Shown: piece after piece, positions 1-6,938 of the stretch
Layout of the letters: the number at the start of each line of letters is the position of its first letter
Numbering within the stretch: the stretch's first letter is position 1
From: JANXXV01 sp038230275
GTDB lineage: Bacteria > Acidobacteriota > Terriglobia > Bryobacterales > Bryobacteraceae
Direction: 5' to 3'
DNA: 14,223 bases
NCBI GenBank assembly: GCA_038230275.1
Contig: JBBRNO010000163.1
Location: 1-14,223, forward strand
The notes under the pieces: model-generated
Databases searched by the model: none
What the model saw: only the letters and a program-made list of their open reading frames with translations
What the model was told of the DNA's origin: nothing
Made by a program: the position numbers and the translations under genes

Positions 1-841
1 GCCAATTATCAGTGCCAGTACTTAGCAGTTGCTGGAAGCACTGGCGAACTGTGATCGATGTCGGACAGCCGTCGACGATCGGCGTTGAGCCTGACCCGTT
101 CAACGAGTAGTACATGTCTATCGGAACGGCCGAAAGGTTTATCTCCGTCAAAGTCGGTGAAATGCCCTTCGAGCTGCCCACAAGTCCCATACTCCCGCCC
201 GCTATGAAAAAAGCTGCCGGACCCCGCAATATGCCGGTGTCGATGCAATACGTTGATGTTGGCTGGGCCAGACAACCCGCTTTGATGACGCCAAGATCCA
301 TAGCCTTCGTGACATATGGATACCAAGCATGGTTCGGCGGAACGTCAGTTGGGAAATAGTTAGCCCCGGAGGTGGCGAAGCTGTTAGTCACAACGCCGTT
401 CATCCGATATTCCCACGACCGAACCGCGAAAACTGTTAGCGCCCCCCAGCTTATGTCGTAGTCAGTGCAAAACGTAAATGCGGTACAGCCGGATGTGATG
501 TTCAAGTCACGCAACTTTTGGATGTACTTAAAAAAAGGATGAGTCACCGGTACGTCGCTGAAGTATGGGGTGCTGGTGTATGTGAAATTTTCAGGATCTC
601 CGAGTATTGACCAAAAGATGCCGCGCACGATAAAAACTGCCATTTGACCGCGACTAATGACGCTATTAGGACAGTATATTGGCGGCGAAGCCGAGCAGCC
701 GTCGGTGATTTTCTGCGCTCTCAAGGCATTGACGGCGCTGTAGTACGGATCGGAAGATGAAACGTCTTGGAAATCTTGTCCATAGAGTGATAACGCTGGC
801 AAAAAGCACAAGCAGAAAATCCAAGAAATCTTGCTTATCAT
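1..841 (-). CDS. Exported SLH-like repeat protein, C-terminus cut by left edge
   Basis: The reverse strand is open from an ATG at 839-841 to the window edge, giving 280 residues with no stop. Residues 1-21 (MISKISWIFCLCFLPALSLY and following) form a signal peptide. Three repeats follow, near residues 24-76, 92-144 and 161-215. Each begins with a F-x-D-V or P-T-D-V-P-P-N-H type motif, continues with an amphipathic segment such as YIQKLRDLNITSGC, and the first has the RGQMAVFIVR motif typical of S-layer homology modules. Each repeat has a Cys pair about 7-10 residues apart (GC...YC), as in the SLH-like repeats of acidobacterial exported proteins. The third repeat is degenerate. Residues after 220 are not recognised. 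SLH modules normally bind cell-wall polymers in Gram-positives; in acidobacteria their ligand is uncertain, so surface or periplasmic location is inferred. It is divergent from the hydrolase at 930. Confidence 0.85.
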   Translation of the reverse strand, partial: MISKISWIFCLCFLPALSLYGQDFQDVSSSDPYYSAVNALRAQKITDGCSASPPIYCPNSVISRGQMAVFIVRGIFWSILGDPENFTYTSTPYFSDVPVTHPFFKYIQKLRDLNITSGCTAFTFCTDYDISWGALTVFAVRSWEYRMNGVVTNSFATSGANYFPTDVPPNHAWYPYVTKAMDLGVIKAGCLAQPTSTYCIDTGILRGPAAFFIAGGSMGLVGSSKGISPTLTEINLSAVPIDMYYSLNGSGSTPIVDGCPTSITVRQCFQQLLSTGTDNW

Positions 842-848
842 TGCCCCG

Positions 849-877
849 ACTATGCGCTCTATTTATTAGAATGTCAA
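849..877 (-). promoter_or_regulatory. Candidate sigma-70 promoter of the SLH-like gene
   Basis: On the reverse strand a perfect TTGACA (872-877) is followed, after exactly 17 nt, by CATAGT (849-854), a 4 of 6 match to TATAAT. Only 7 nt separate the -10 box from the ATG at 841, so transcription would start at or next to the start codon and the mRNA would be leaderless or nearly so. No good Shine-Dalgarno is visible, which agrees with that reading. This is a motif match only. Confidence 0.4.
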
Positions 878-929
878 TCAAAACCTTTGCTCGTATCGTT
901 GTAACCAGACCGCAACTAATGGAGATACA

Positions 930-2043
930 ATGCCTGTCATGATCCGATCCAGTGCAGTATTTCTCGGGCTCCTCTTTGTGCAGTTGTCTTTCGGCGAGGA
1001 TAGCGAGCGATTGCTCACCGTCGATCATTATGTCCGCGTCACTTCGACCGTGCCGGTGATTACGGGGCAGACGACACAGATCTACGTGCGGGAGGTAGTC
1101 CAGGCAGGGCTGGCGCTTCGCGGTGGCCCCGGAGCGGATCGAGTGGTTCTGTTTGTTCACGGTGCCGGTACTCCCGGCGAAGTGGCATTCGACGTACCCT
1201 ATCAGGATTACAGCTGGATGGCGTTCCTGGCGCGCGCGGGGTTCGATGTGTTTGCCATGGATATGACGGGCTATGGACGGTCCACGCGTCCGGCTCCGAT
1301 GAACGATCCGTGCAACCTGACCCGGGAACAGCAGGCGCAGTTCGTCCCCGCGCTGCTGGAGGCGCCGTGCGCAGCCGCTTATCCGCATCAACTGACCACG
1401 TTGGCATAGGACTGGAATGATACTGGAACGGTAGTGGACCGCGTGCGCGCTCTGCGGCATGTGGACCGCGTCAGTCTGATGGGATGGTCACTGGGCGGGC
1501 CACGCGCTGCCGGTTACGCTTCGCACCATCCGGAAAAGGTGCAGAAACTGGTGCTCCCGGCGCCTGCTTACCGCCGCGACGCTGCCGGCGGACGGCGCCG
1601 TGATGAGTTCTCAGTCGCTGGCGGATTTCCGGCAGAATTGGGACCGGCAGATCGGCTGTCCGGACCAGATCGATCCGGCTGGCGGCAAGGCAGTCTGGGC
1701 GGCCATGTTGAGTTCCGATCCGGTAGGCTCCACCTGGGGCAGCGGAGTGCGGCGGGCGCTGTTGGTTACCACCTGGGGCTGGAATCTGGCGGCTGCCGCG
1801 AAACTGCGGATGCCGGCATTATTGGTCGCCGGCGCGTACGATAAACAGGTGGTGCCGGAAGGCGTGAAGACACTTTACAGCGACCTTGGATCGCAGCAGA
1901 AGGTTTACGTCGATCTGGCGTGTTCGTCGCATAACGCACTGTGGGAGAAGAACCGTCTACTGCTATTTCAGGCTTCGCTGGAGTGGCTGACTCTGGGCAG
2001 CGTCAATGGTTCCAAAGTGGGCACGGTGCGTCTGGGATACTGA
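930..2043 (+). pseudogene. Secreted alpha/beta hydrolase, broken by a stop and a frameshift
   Basis: The start ATG at 930 has a GGAG Shine-Dalgarno at 921-924 and a signal peptide (MPVMIRSSAVFLGLLFVQLSFG). The first part carries the oxyanion-side HGAG motif and the MDMTGYGRSTRP strand-turn. A TAG at 1407-1409 stops the frame, yet the same frame continues with DWNDTGTVVDRVRALRH and the nucleophile elbow GWSLGG. Near 1570-1600 the frame moves by one base, and homology resumes through ALLVAGAYDKQVVPEG (acid loop) and CSSHNALWE (likely catalytic His), ending at TGA 2041-2043. The whole is 1114 nt, one more than a multiple of three, as expected for one inserted base. TAG could come from TCG by one change. 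Without the lesions the product would be about 370 residues, a normal size for a periplasmic hydrolase. Substrate is unknown. Sequencing error is possible but would need two independent errors. Confidence 0.85.
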
Positions 2044-2097
2044 TAAAAATCTGAGACTCTTACGGATTGTAATGGCAACCCGCCCGGTCATTTCTGT

Positions 2098-3564
2098 TTA
2101 CGCCGAGGCGCCTGCCTGCGCGGCGCCGATGAACTGGCGAATCGCACGGGGCACCGTGGGGTCGAAACCGGCGACGCGCATCACGTAATCGGGAACTGTT
2201 CCTTCAAAGTCCGCGGCGTCCATTGCAAGCAAGACCAGCTTTGCGGGAATTCCGGTTCGCTCGCGATACGCCTCCAGCGCCTCCAGCGGCAACTGGTTGC
2301 TGATGAATACAAAGGTATCGACGTGCATCCCGTTTTCGCGGGCGTGTTCGATGGCAGTGGATGGATTGGCCGGTCCCGACTCTCTGGTGACGGTGCGCCA
2401 CACCTGTTGCAGGTTGGCGTTCTTCGCAATGTCGATGAACGCGGGTTCCCGGTCAAGCAGGGCTATTTGCGAATGGGTATCCGCGCGGGCGAATTCCATC
2501 GCCATGGTTGCCGCGGCATGGGCGGCGGAGACATGGGCCATCCCATGGCATCGGGCATCGTTCGCCAGCAGGCTGGCGTCGATTCCAAGAAAGATCCGCT
2601 GTCCCGCCGGATCGATGTTTGCGAAGGCGAGGTTCATGGCGTCTTCGAGCGCGCTGGCCACCACGGGTGACGCCTGCCACGGGCCCGTCCGATATTTTGC
2701 CAACGCGGACAACAGCGCCGCGGGGTGAACATTGGCGCGGCGGATGCGGCCACGGTCCACCAGCCGCATGACCACCAGCGCGGTGGCCGCGCTCTGTTCC
2801 GCAATCAGCCCGGCCTCCGTCATGTGGCCCAGATTGCGCACCATCGCCATATACGGCATGGAGCCCAGCAGTGCTTCCCACACGGCCGCCGACTTGCGGC
2901 ACAGGGGCGGGATGATGTCATGAGTCATGCGGAAGTCTTCCACCAGCCGCACCATCTCCATCTCATCCGTAGTCTTCTTCAGTTGTTCGAAAGCGTAGAT
3001 CTGCCGCAGGTTGCCGCTGGCGATGTTGGGCGCCGCCAGGTGGCCGAGTTCCCCCTCTACCGCCCATTGGAAAAGGGCGTTGTATTCCGTCGTAGGCGGT
3101 TTGGGATGCGAAAGGCGCAGCAGATCCCGGTGAGACCACCCTTTGCGATTCCGGTGTTTCAGAATTTGCGTGGCGAGTTCCTGAATTGACTTGGATGTGT
3201 ACCACAGGGCAACTGCCGAACGCAGTCCACGGCCCCAGCCGCGAAGGCTGCCGACATAAGAAGCATACTTGCAGAGATGGGCGCCGGTGCGCGCTACCTT
3301 CGGCAATGCATGCAGGGCGGCGGCGTTGGTTTCTGAGTCTGCAAACTGCGGACTGGAAGCGATCGCCAGCGCATAGAGTGCCGCGTCATGGGAGAGCGCG
3401 CGGCCAGACTCCGAGATTTCCTCAATCAGGCGGACAGCGCCCACCCCGTCGGCACGAAGCGCGTCTTTTACCGAACGAGCCGCATCGGCGTGAAAAGCGA
3501 ATTGCGCCGCGCGGTACGCGCCGGGGTCTCCTCCGAGAATGAGAAATGTTTCCAACCTATACAT
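2098..3564 (-). CDS. TROVE domain protein, Ro60/Rsr family RNA-binding protein
   Basis: The 488-residue product has the TROVE signature RLETFLILGG at its start, GWGRGLRSAVALWYTS (residues 109-123) and WSHRDLLRLSHPKPP (143-157). Such proteins form a HEAT-repeat ring that binds Y RNA and the ends of misfolded RNA. A von Willebrand A-type domain follows from about residue 323. Its metal site is eroded: D329-A-S331-L-L replaces DxSxS, GPANPST (397-403) replaces the usual G-G/P-T-D, and ISNQ (421-424) replaces the conserved T-D-N-E. The start is set at Met 3564 because GGAGC lies 6 nt upstream and the open extension to 3654 (30 residues) looks non-coding. Against this, many Rsr proteins have about 30 residues before this point, so the longer form cannot be excluded. 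No Rtc ligase gene is adjacent. The gene converges with the broken hydrolase with 54 nt between their stops. Confidence 0.9.
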   Translation of the reverse strand: MYRLETFLILGGDPGAYRAAQFAFHADAARSVKDALRADGVGAVRLIEEISESGRALSHDAALYALAIASSPQFADSETNAAALHALPKVARTGAHLCKYASYVGSLRGWGRGLRSAVALWYTSKSIQELATQILKHRNRKGWSHRDLLRLSHPKPPTTEYNALFQWAVEGELGHLAAPNIASGNLRQIYAFEQLKKTTDEMEMVRLVEDFRMTHDIIPPLCRKSAAVWEALLGSMPYMAMVRNLGHMTEAGLIAEQSAATALVVMRLVDRGRIRRANVHPAALLSALAKYRTGPWQASPVVASALEDAMNLAFANIDPAGQRIFLGIDASLLANDARCHGMAHVSAAHAAATMAMEFARADTHSQIALLDREPAFIDIAKNANLQQVWRTVTRESGPANPSTAIEHARENGMHVDTFVFISNQLPLEALEAYRERTGIPAKLVLLAMDAADFEGTVPDYVMRVAGFDPTVPRAIRQFIGAAQAGASA

Positions 3565-3570
3565 ATTATT

Positions 3571-3575
3571 GCTCC
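3571..3575 (-). promoter_or_regulatory. Shine-Dalgarno deciding the TROVE gene start
   Basis: Read on the reverse strand, GGAGC is followed by six bases (AATAAT) and then the ATG at 3562-3564. This spacing supports the short start over the ATG at 3654, which has no comparable site. Confidence 0.5.
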
Positions 3576-3690
3576 AGCTAATAAATCGTGCGGATAAAAA
3601 GAGGAAGCAGAAAGCGGATACGCGACCTGCGCGCAAGCTTCCAACGACCCGCACTCTAAACTGTTTTTTGAGAAGTTAACTACAGAACCA

Positions 3691-3706
3691 CGTCACCGGT
3701 GTGACG
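3691..3706. repeat. Perfect 16-nt hairpin upstream of the TROVE gene
   Basis: CGTCAC and GTGACG form a six-pair stem around a CGGT loop; the inner CACCGGTG is itself palindromic. It lies about 127 nt upstream of the TROVE start. No U tract follows on either strand, so it does not look like an intrinsic terminator. It could be an operator or part of a larger RNA fold. Confidence 0.4.
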
Positions 3707-3719
3707 CTATTTGAAAAAG

Positions 3720-3832
3720 CCCGAATGCGATGGCATAGGGAGGGCAGCGTCAGGTGCTGGGAACTGGGTAAGCGGTAATAGTAAATCGCCAGATGCTTTC
3801 AATCAGCTGCCTCCTTTTGAAGAATGTTTGGG
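3720..3832 (+). other. Foldable non-coding segment beside the TROVE gene
   Basis: The stretch 3565-3923 holds no convincing gene. Within it, GGAGGGCAGC (3739-3748) can pair with GCTGCCTCC (3806-3814) with one bulged G. An outer CCCGAA (3720-3725) can pair with TTTGGG (3827-3832) through one wobble. The internal loop on the 5' side contains GCGATGGCA. A long closing helix with an internal loop and a large apical loop is the general plan of Y RNAs, which are often encoded near rsr genes. The match to the Ro-binding helix is not convincing and the strand is unclear, so this is only a region to test. Confidence 0.2.
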
Positions 3833-3902
3833 AATTTATCAACCATACCATGGACGACGAAGCCCGGCAACTAAATTTACATTAAGAAATAATTAAAGTT
3901 TT

Positions 3903-3920
3903 GGGGCAGCTTGTTGCCCC
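3903..3920. repeat. GGGGCA/TGCCCC hairpin just before the HTH gene
   Basis: GGGGCA (3903-3908) and TGCCCC (3915-3920) form a perfect six-pair stem around a six-base loop. It ends three bases before the TTG start at 3924, where a ribosome-binding site would normally be, so it may limit translation initiation. No T run follows on either strand, so it is not a standard terminator. Confidence 0.4.
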
Positions 3921-3923
3921 GCT

Positions 3924-4580
3924 TTGCGCCGCCCAAGCATTGCTGATGTTAGGTTCAGGAGTTACGATTACACTCGTCTGCATTCCGCGCCATCACCGCA
4001 AGAGTGGCAATTCCGAACGAGACTGCAAGAGGAGCTGCGAATTCGCAAGGAGAGCAACCCGCGCTACTCCTTGCGTGCCTTTGCCGCCTTCCTGGAAACT
4101 GACCACTCCGCGCTTTCGCAGATTCTCCGCGGAAAACGCCGTCCCCCAGCCGCGCAGATTCGCCGGTGGTCGAAGAAATTGGAACTTGATGCGGAAGAGG
4201 CGGCGGCATATATTGCGGCCGGGCATGTACCCGATGCGGCGACACGCGAACGCGAGAACCAACTTCGCCATTGGACCGCGGAAGCGATGGCCATTATTAC
4301 GAAACGAACCCATTGGGAAATTGTCCGCTTAAGCCGGACCAGTCCATTTCAACCGGATTGCCGGTGGTTGGCGGATCAAATAGGAGTCACCGCCGATGAA
4401 GTTAATCTGGCGTTTCAGCGGTTGCTGCGGTTGCGGTTACTGCAGAGCGACGCGGCGGGCAGATGGATCGATCTGACAAACCCGCCGGTGCTGAACGAGA
4501 AGGAGTTTCGACGAGCCGCCCTGGCTCGGGTGAGAGAGAAAGCCGCGGAATCGCGGGTCAAGAAAAGGGGATTAAGCTAA
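3924..4580 (+). CDS. TIGR02147-like HTH DNA-binding protein
   Basis: The product is 218 residues. FRTRLQEELRIRKESNPRYSLRAFAAFLETD continues into HSALSQILRGKRRPP (about residues 30-75), the XRE-like helix-turn-helix segment of the TIGR02147 family. The part around 130-185 (WEIVRLSRTSPFQPDCRWLADQIGVTADEV onward, then RLLRLRLLQSD) matches the second winged-helix-like region (DUF4423 type). Family members are usually about 270 residues, so the C-terminus is short here. TTG at 3924 is the only in-frame start after a TAA at 3894-3896, but no Shine-Dalgarno precedes it and a hairpin abuts it, so the start is uncertain. Its stop overlaps the next gene's ATG (TAATG), which suggests coupled translation. 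A role as transcriptional regulator is inferred from the fold; its target is unknown. Confidence 0.75.
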   Translation: MRRPSIADVRFRSYDYTRLHSAPSPQEWQFRTRLQEELRIRKESNPRYSLRAFAAFLETDHSALSQILRGKRRPPAAQIRRWSKKLELDAEEAAAYIAAGHVPDAATRERENQLRHWTAEAMAIITKRTHWEIVRLSRTSPFQPDCRWLADQIGVTADEVNLAFQRLLRLRLLQSDAAGRWIDLTNPPVLNEKEFRRAALARVREKAAESRVKKRGLS

Positions 4581-4933
4581 TGGCACACCCGGTAGTACAG
4601 TTCCAGATTATTTCCAAGACACCAGATGAGACGGCGCGTTTCTACTCCGCGCTATTTGGATGGACGATTGATGCGGGCAATCCGATGGGATACCGCCGGA
4701 TCGACACCGGTTCGAAGGAGGGAATTCAAGGGGGGATCTGGCCGGCGCCGCCGCAAGCGCCCAACTTTGTGCAGCTCTTTGTGGCGGTGCGTGACGTGAA
4801 AGCTGCCGCCGCTCAAGCGGAAGGACTTGGTGCGAAGTTGCTGATACCGCCGACGTTGCTGCACGAAGGCGACGAAATGGCGGTGTTGCACGATCCGGCG
4901 GGCATGGCGTTTGCGATTTGGCGCCGGCCCTGA
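4580..4933 (+). CDS. VOC-superfamily (glyoxalase/bleomycin-resistance fold) protein
   Basis: The 117-residue product begins VVQFQIISKTPDETARFYSALFGW, the first beta-alpha unit of the vicinal oxygen chelate fold. It ends EMAVLHDPAGMAFAIW, the usual closing strand of this fold. Length fits a single VOC domain working as a dimer. A Gln occupies the first-strand position where metal-binding members often have His, so glyoxalase chemistry should not be assumed. The ATG at 4580 shares one base with the stop of the HTH gene, and AAGGGGA-like bases lie about 10 nt upstream. The two genes probably share one transcript. The substrate cannot be told from the sequence. Confidence 0.85.
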   Translation: MAHPVVQFQIISKTPDETARFYSALFGWTIDAGNPMGYRRIDTGSKEGIQGGIWPAPPQAPNFVQLFVAVRDVKAAAAQAEGLGAKLLIPPTLLHEGDEMAVLHDPAGMAFAIWRRP

Positions 4934-4980
4934 ACCCGGCGAATGTCCGCATTCTCACGCAAATTACGCAACCATCAATA

Positions 4981-4997
4981 GCGGCCTGTGTGGCCGC
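4981..4997. repeat. Hairpin downstream of the VOC gene
   Basis: GCGGCC and GGCCGC form a perfect six-pair stem around TGTGT, 47 nt after the VOC stop. There is no T run after it. It may contribute to transcript ending or stability, but this is weak. Confidence 0.3.
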
Positions 4998-5008
4998 AAG
5001 GAAACGCG

Positions 5009-5296
5009 ATGGTCCAAATATCCGGGGGTTGCGTGAACGAGGTACTCCGTCAGAATGCAAGCGTGGGTCGAGGGAAACGCCCCGACGAGGAGTTGATCGT
5101 GATCGCCGCTGGAGAATGCGCTATGTGCGAAACTGTCAGCGGTTTCGCAGCCGTCTACGACGATTTCCTCGAACGGTTCTGCTACGCTCGGCTCTTGAGC
5201 GGAGTGCACCATTCCACCGGAGTGCCCGTCACCTCGCCACCGCCTCCCGACATTCTTCGGAATGGTAAGAATCGGGCGCGAGCCGCGAGAGCGTGA
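5009..5296 (+). CDS. Doubtful small ORF, 95 residues
   Basis: The ATG at 5009 has an AAGGA-like site six to eight bases upstream, and the reading frame has mostly G or C at third codon positions. The middle part (ELIVIAAGECAMCETVSGF then AAVYDDFLERFCYARLL) looks protein-like, with two Cys in a C-x-x-C. I do not recognise a family. A reverse-strand frame over the same bases (4964-5329) is also open, which lowers confidence. It may be a gene remnant or chance. Confidence 0.25.
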   Translation: MVQISGGCVNEVLRQNASVGRGKRPDEELIVIAAGECAMCETVSGFAAVYDDFLERFCYARLLSGVHHSTGVPVTSPPPPDILRNGKNRARAARA

Positions 5297-5421
5297 ACCT
5301 AGCGTAGTGTCCGCGAATTGGGTGGACACTACCGGAAACCGCTCCTTTACAGTCGCGGCTCGGAAACTACTGTTGCAGCAACGAGTTTGAGGCCGAGCCG
5401 CGGGTCCATCGACCTAGCGTA
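5297..5421. repeat. Palindromic element between 10-bp direct repeats
   Basis: ACCTAGCGTA occurs at 5297-5306 and again at 5412-5421. Between the copies lie two inverted repeats. The first has arms GTAGTGTCC (5304-5312) and GGACACTAC (5324-5332). The second has ten-base arms CGCGGCTCGG (5354-5363) and CCGAGCCGCG (5393-5402), and nested inside it AAACT/AGTTT and GTTG/CAAC. The right direct repeat overlaps the stop codon of the leftward gene ending at 5414. The layout resembles a very small non-autonomous mobile element or an insertion-sequence end. The hairpins could also act as a transcript end for the leftward operon, although no U tract follows. No transposase is encoded here. Confidence 0.5.
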
Positions 5422-5803
5422 TGACTTCGAGTGGCCGCAAATCAATGCTGCCGTTCGACAACGGCACTGAAATATCGCTGCCCACCACCGCATTGCTGCG
5501 GTTCGATTCCAGCCGCGACTGTTGTTCGTTCAGGTAGTAATAGTTGCTGCCCGCGTGGGCTTCGTATTGATTGCCCTCGTTGTCGCGCAAGCGGACCTGG
5601 CCCGCGAGCACATCGCCTACCGCGGCACTGCGCCGGTCCGCGGACGCCATCCGATCCTGGAACATCTGCTGTCCCAATTGCGACTGAGATTCCAGATAAC
5701 GGCGCACCATTTCGGTATCGCGCTGGCCTGCAGCGCGGTTGGCCATTACCCACTGCATGTTCCACTTGATGGACGCCTGCACGCGCTGCATGAGGGCAGC
5801 CAT
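5414..5803 (-). pseudogene. C-terminal part of the frameshifted secreted protein
   Basis: This is the continuation of the gene starting at 6905, in a different frame. Dropping one G from a seven-G tract (5859-5865, C on the plus strand) joins MGGNYTQDISGFLGPKG to the MAALMQRVQASIKWNMQWV segment here. The part is Gln- and Arg-rich (ESQSQLGQQMFQDRMASADRR), then gives LAGQVRLRDNEGNQYEAHAGSNYYYL, probably a beta-rich end. The internal ATG at 5803 has no visible ribosome-binding site and no export signal, so separate expression is unlikely. Function unknown. Confidence 0.7.
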
Positions 5804-5837
5804 GTCTGCCTCGCTTCCCTTCGGTCCAAGAAAGCCG

Positions 5838-6905
5838 CTAATATCCTGCGTGTAATTGCCCCCCCATCAGATTGGGGTCCGGCGAAACAAGCAGCAAAGT
5901 GTTGGCGATCAACCGCCCACTGACGGCGGCACCCCGGCGAGTGCCCTCAAAGGTCACCTCGCCGAAAGCGTTGCGGTAATTGGAAGGGCCGGCGCTGGAT
6001 GCCAGCCTGTCTGATGCCGAGGTCAGATCAGGACGCGGACGCCTCCCGGTGATACGCAATCCTTCGATTCGCCAATCCGCCGCGATTGCCTTTACTGCGT
6101 ACATTTCCGCGACTTGTTCGCCGTTACGATAAGGGCACCAGTCGGTTCCCGCCATGGGAGCTTGATTGGTGAATTGACGCGAGAATTGGCCGGGAATCAT
6201 GCACTTGTTCAAACGGGTATCACCCAGAATCAGTCCTGAGCTTCCATCTGGACCGCTGAGCTGGAAGCCCGTACGGACATCGGAATTCGATATCCGGGTG
6301 ACGCCGCCGTTCACCCTCCAACCGGCCGGTTTGGCACCGGTGAAGGCCCGTTCAGTTGCCTCCACCCATTGCTCCATCTGCACGGCGGGGGCGGTGGTTC
6401 CTCTCTTGTCCGATGCTCCGCCGCCGTAACGAAAGCTCCGCAGTATGTTCAGTAAACTGTCCCGATCCGCGCTGAACTGTGCGCCCGGGGCGGCGATGGC
6501 ATAGTACATGGCGGACCGCTGTCCGGTTTCGGCGCACATTACGGCGCCGCGGCTTTGCCCACCTTGAAACTGGAAGCCGGCGACAGCTACACCGCGGCCG
6601 GTTGGTTTGACACTCACGCCCTGCGCGCCGGGAAACGGCTGCCAGCCCTTTGCGAATTGGTCGCGGAGTGTTGACGCGCAATCGGCGGTGCGCCCCAACA
6701 CCGGCATCACCAAGACGAATTCGCCAGGGTTCGGAGAAAATACGGCGACGCTTCCGGTACCGAATGTCTGTACGCGCCAATCTTGCGGAAGATTCAGGCT
6801 GAAGCCGGCCGGGTCCTGGTGCAGGTTGGTCTGCCAGCGCTGCGCCAGGGCGCAACTTGCCATTAGGGTGGAGGTGAGGATCAGTGTAGTTGCTCGCATA
6901 CTCAT
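5838..6905 (-). CDS. Secreted protein of unknown function, ends early by frameshift
   Basis: The 355-residue reading frame has a signal peptide (MSMRATTLILTSTLMASCALAQ). Residues 25-160 (FSLNLPQDWRVQTFGTGSVA ... SLLNILRSFRYG) resemble a PsbP/Mog1-like alpha/beta domain. A second part from about 175 (WVEATERAFTGAKPAGWRVNGG) looks related. The last residues after SPDPNLMGG are out of frame and end at a TAG at 5838. The full span 5414-6905 is 1492 nt, one more than a multiple of three, which agrees with one extra G and an ancestral product of 496 residues. It is the last gene of the leftward operon, 33 nt after the kinase stop, with no clear Shine-Dalgarno. Role unknown; periplasmic location is inferred. 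Confidence 0.75.
   Translation of the reverse strand: MSMRATTLILTSTLMASCALAQRWQTNLHQDPAGFSLNLPQDWRVQTFGTGSVAVFSPNPGEFVLVMPVLGRTADCASTLRDQFAKGWQPFPGAQGVSVKPTGRGVAVAGFQFQGGQSRGAVMCAETGQRSAMYYAIAAPGAQFSADRDSLLNILRSFRYGGGASDKRGTTAPAVQMEQWVEATERAFTGAKPAGWRVNGGVTRISNSDVRTGFQLSGPDGSSGLILGDTRLNKCMIPGQFSRQFTNQAPMAGTDWCPYRNGEQVAEMYAVKAIAADWRIEGLRITGRRPRPDLTSASDRLASSAGPSNYRNAFGEVTFEGTRRGAAVSGRLIANTLLLVSPDPNLMGGQLHAGY
5859..5865 (-). other. Seven-G tract at the frameshift point
   Basis: A run of seven C on the plus strand is the only place needed to join the two frames of the secreted gene. The tract can be a sequencing error, a mutation, or a slippage site. The sequence alone does not decide. Confidence 0.75.
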
Positions 6906-6938
6906 ATAGGCGAAGGCCGCGGAAAAAGCACGTCAAGT

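Noticed and set aside
9..359. Open frames on both strands inside the SLH-like gene
   Set aside because: The reverse frame that includes signal peptide and SLH motifs explains these bases; the others show no family motifs.
666..1460. Long reverse frame of 264 codons over the hydrolase and SLH start
   Set aside because: Its translation is rich in Arg, His and Ser with no recognisable domain, and it lies antisense to clear hydrolase motifs.
2044..2097. Possible terminator between the convergent hydrolase and TROVE genes
   Set aside because: Only weak four-base pairing (AATC/GATT) and no T run on either strand.
3771..3790. AGCGGTAA resembling a tRNA D-loop
   Set aside because: No T-loop or acceptor stem in a fitting position, so not a tRNA or tRNA-like module.
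3711..3896. 61-codon plus-strand frame from TTG
   Set aside because: No ribosome-binding site, no protein-like pattern, and it crosses the pairing arms of the structured region.
6872..6935. TTGACG upstream of the last operon gene as a promoter
   Set aside because: No -10 box lies at 16-18 nt from it, so an internal promoter is not supported.
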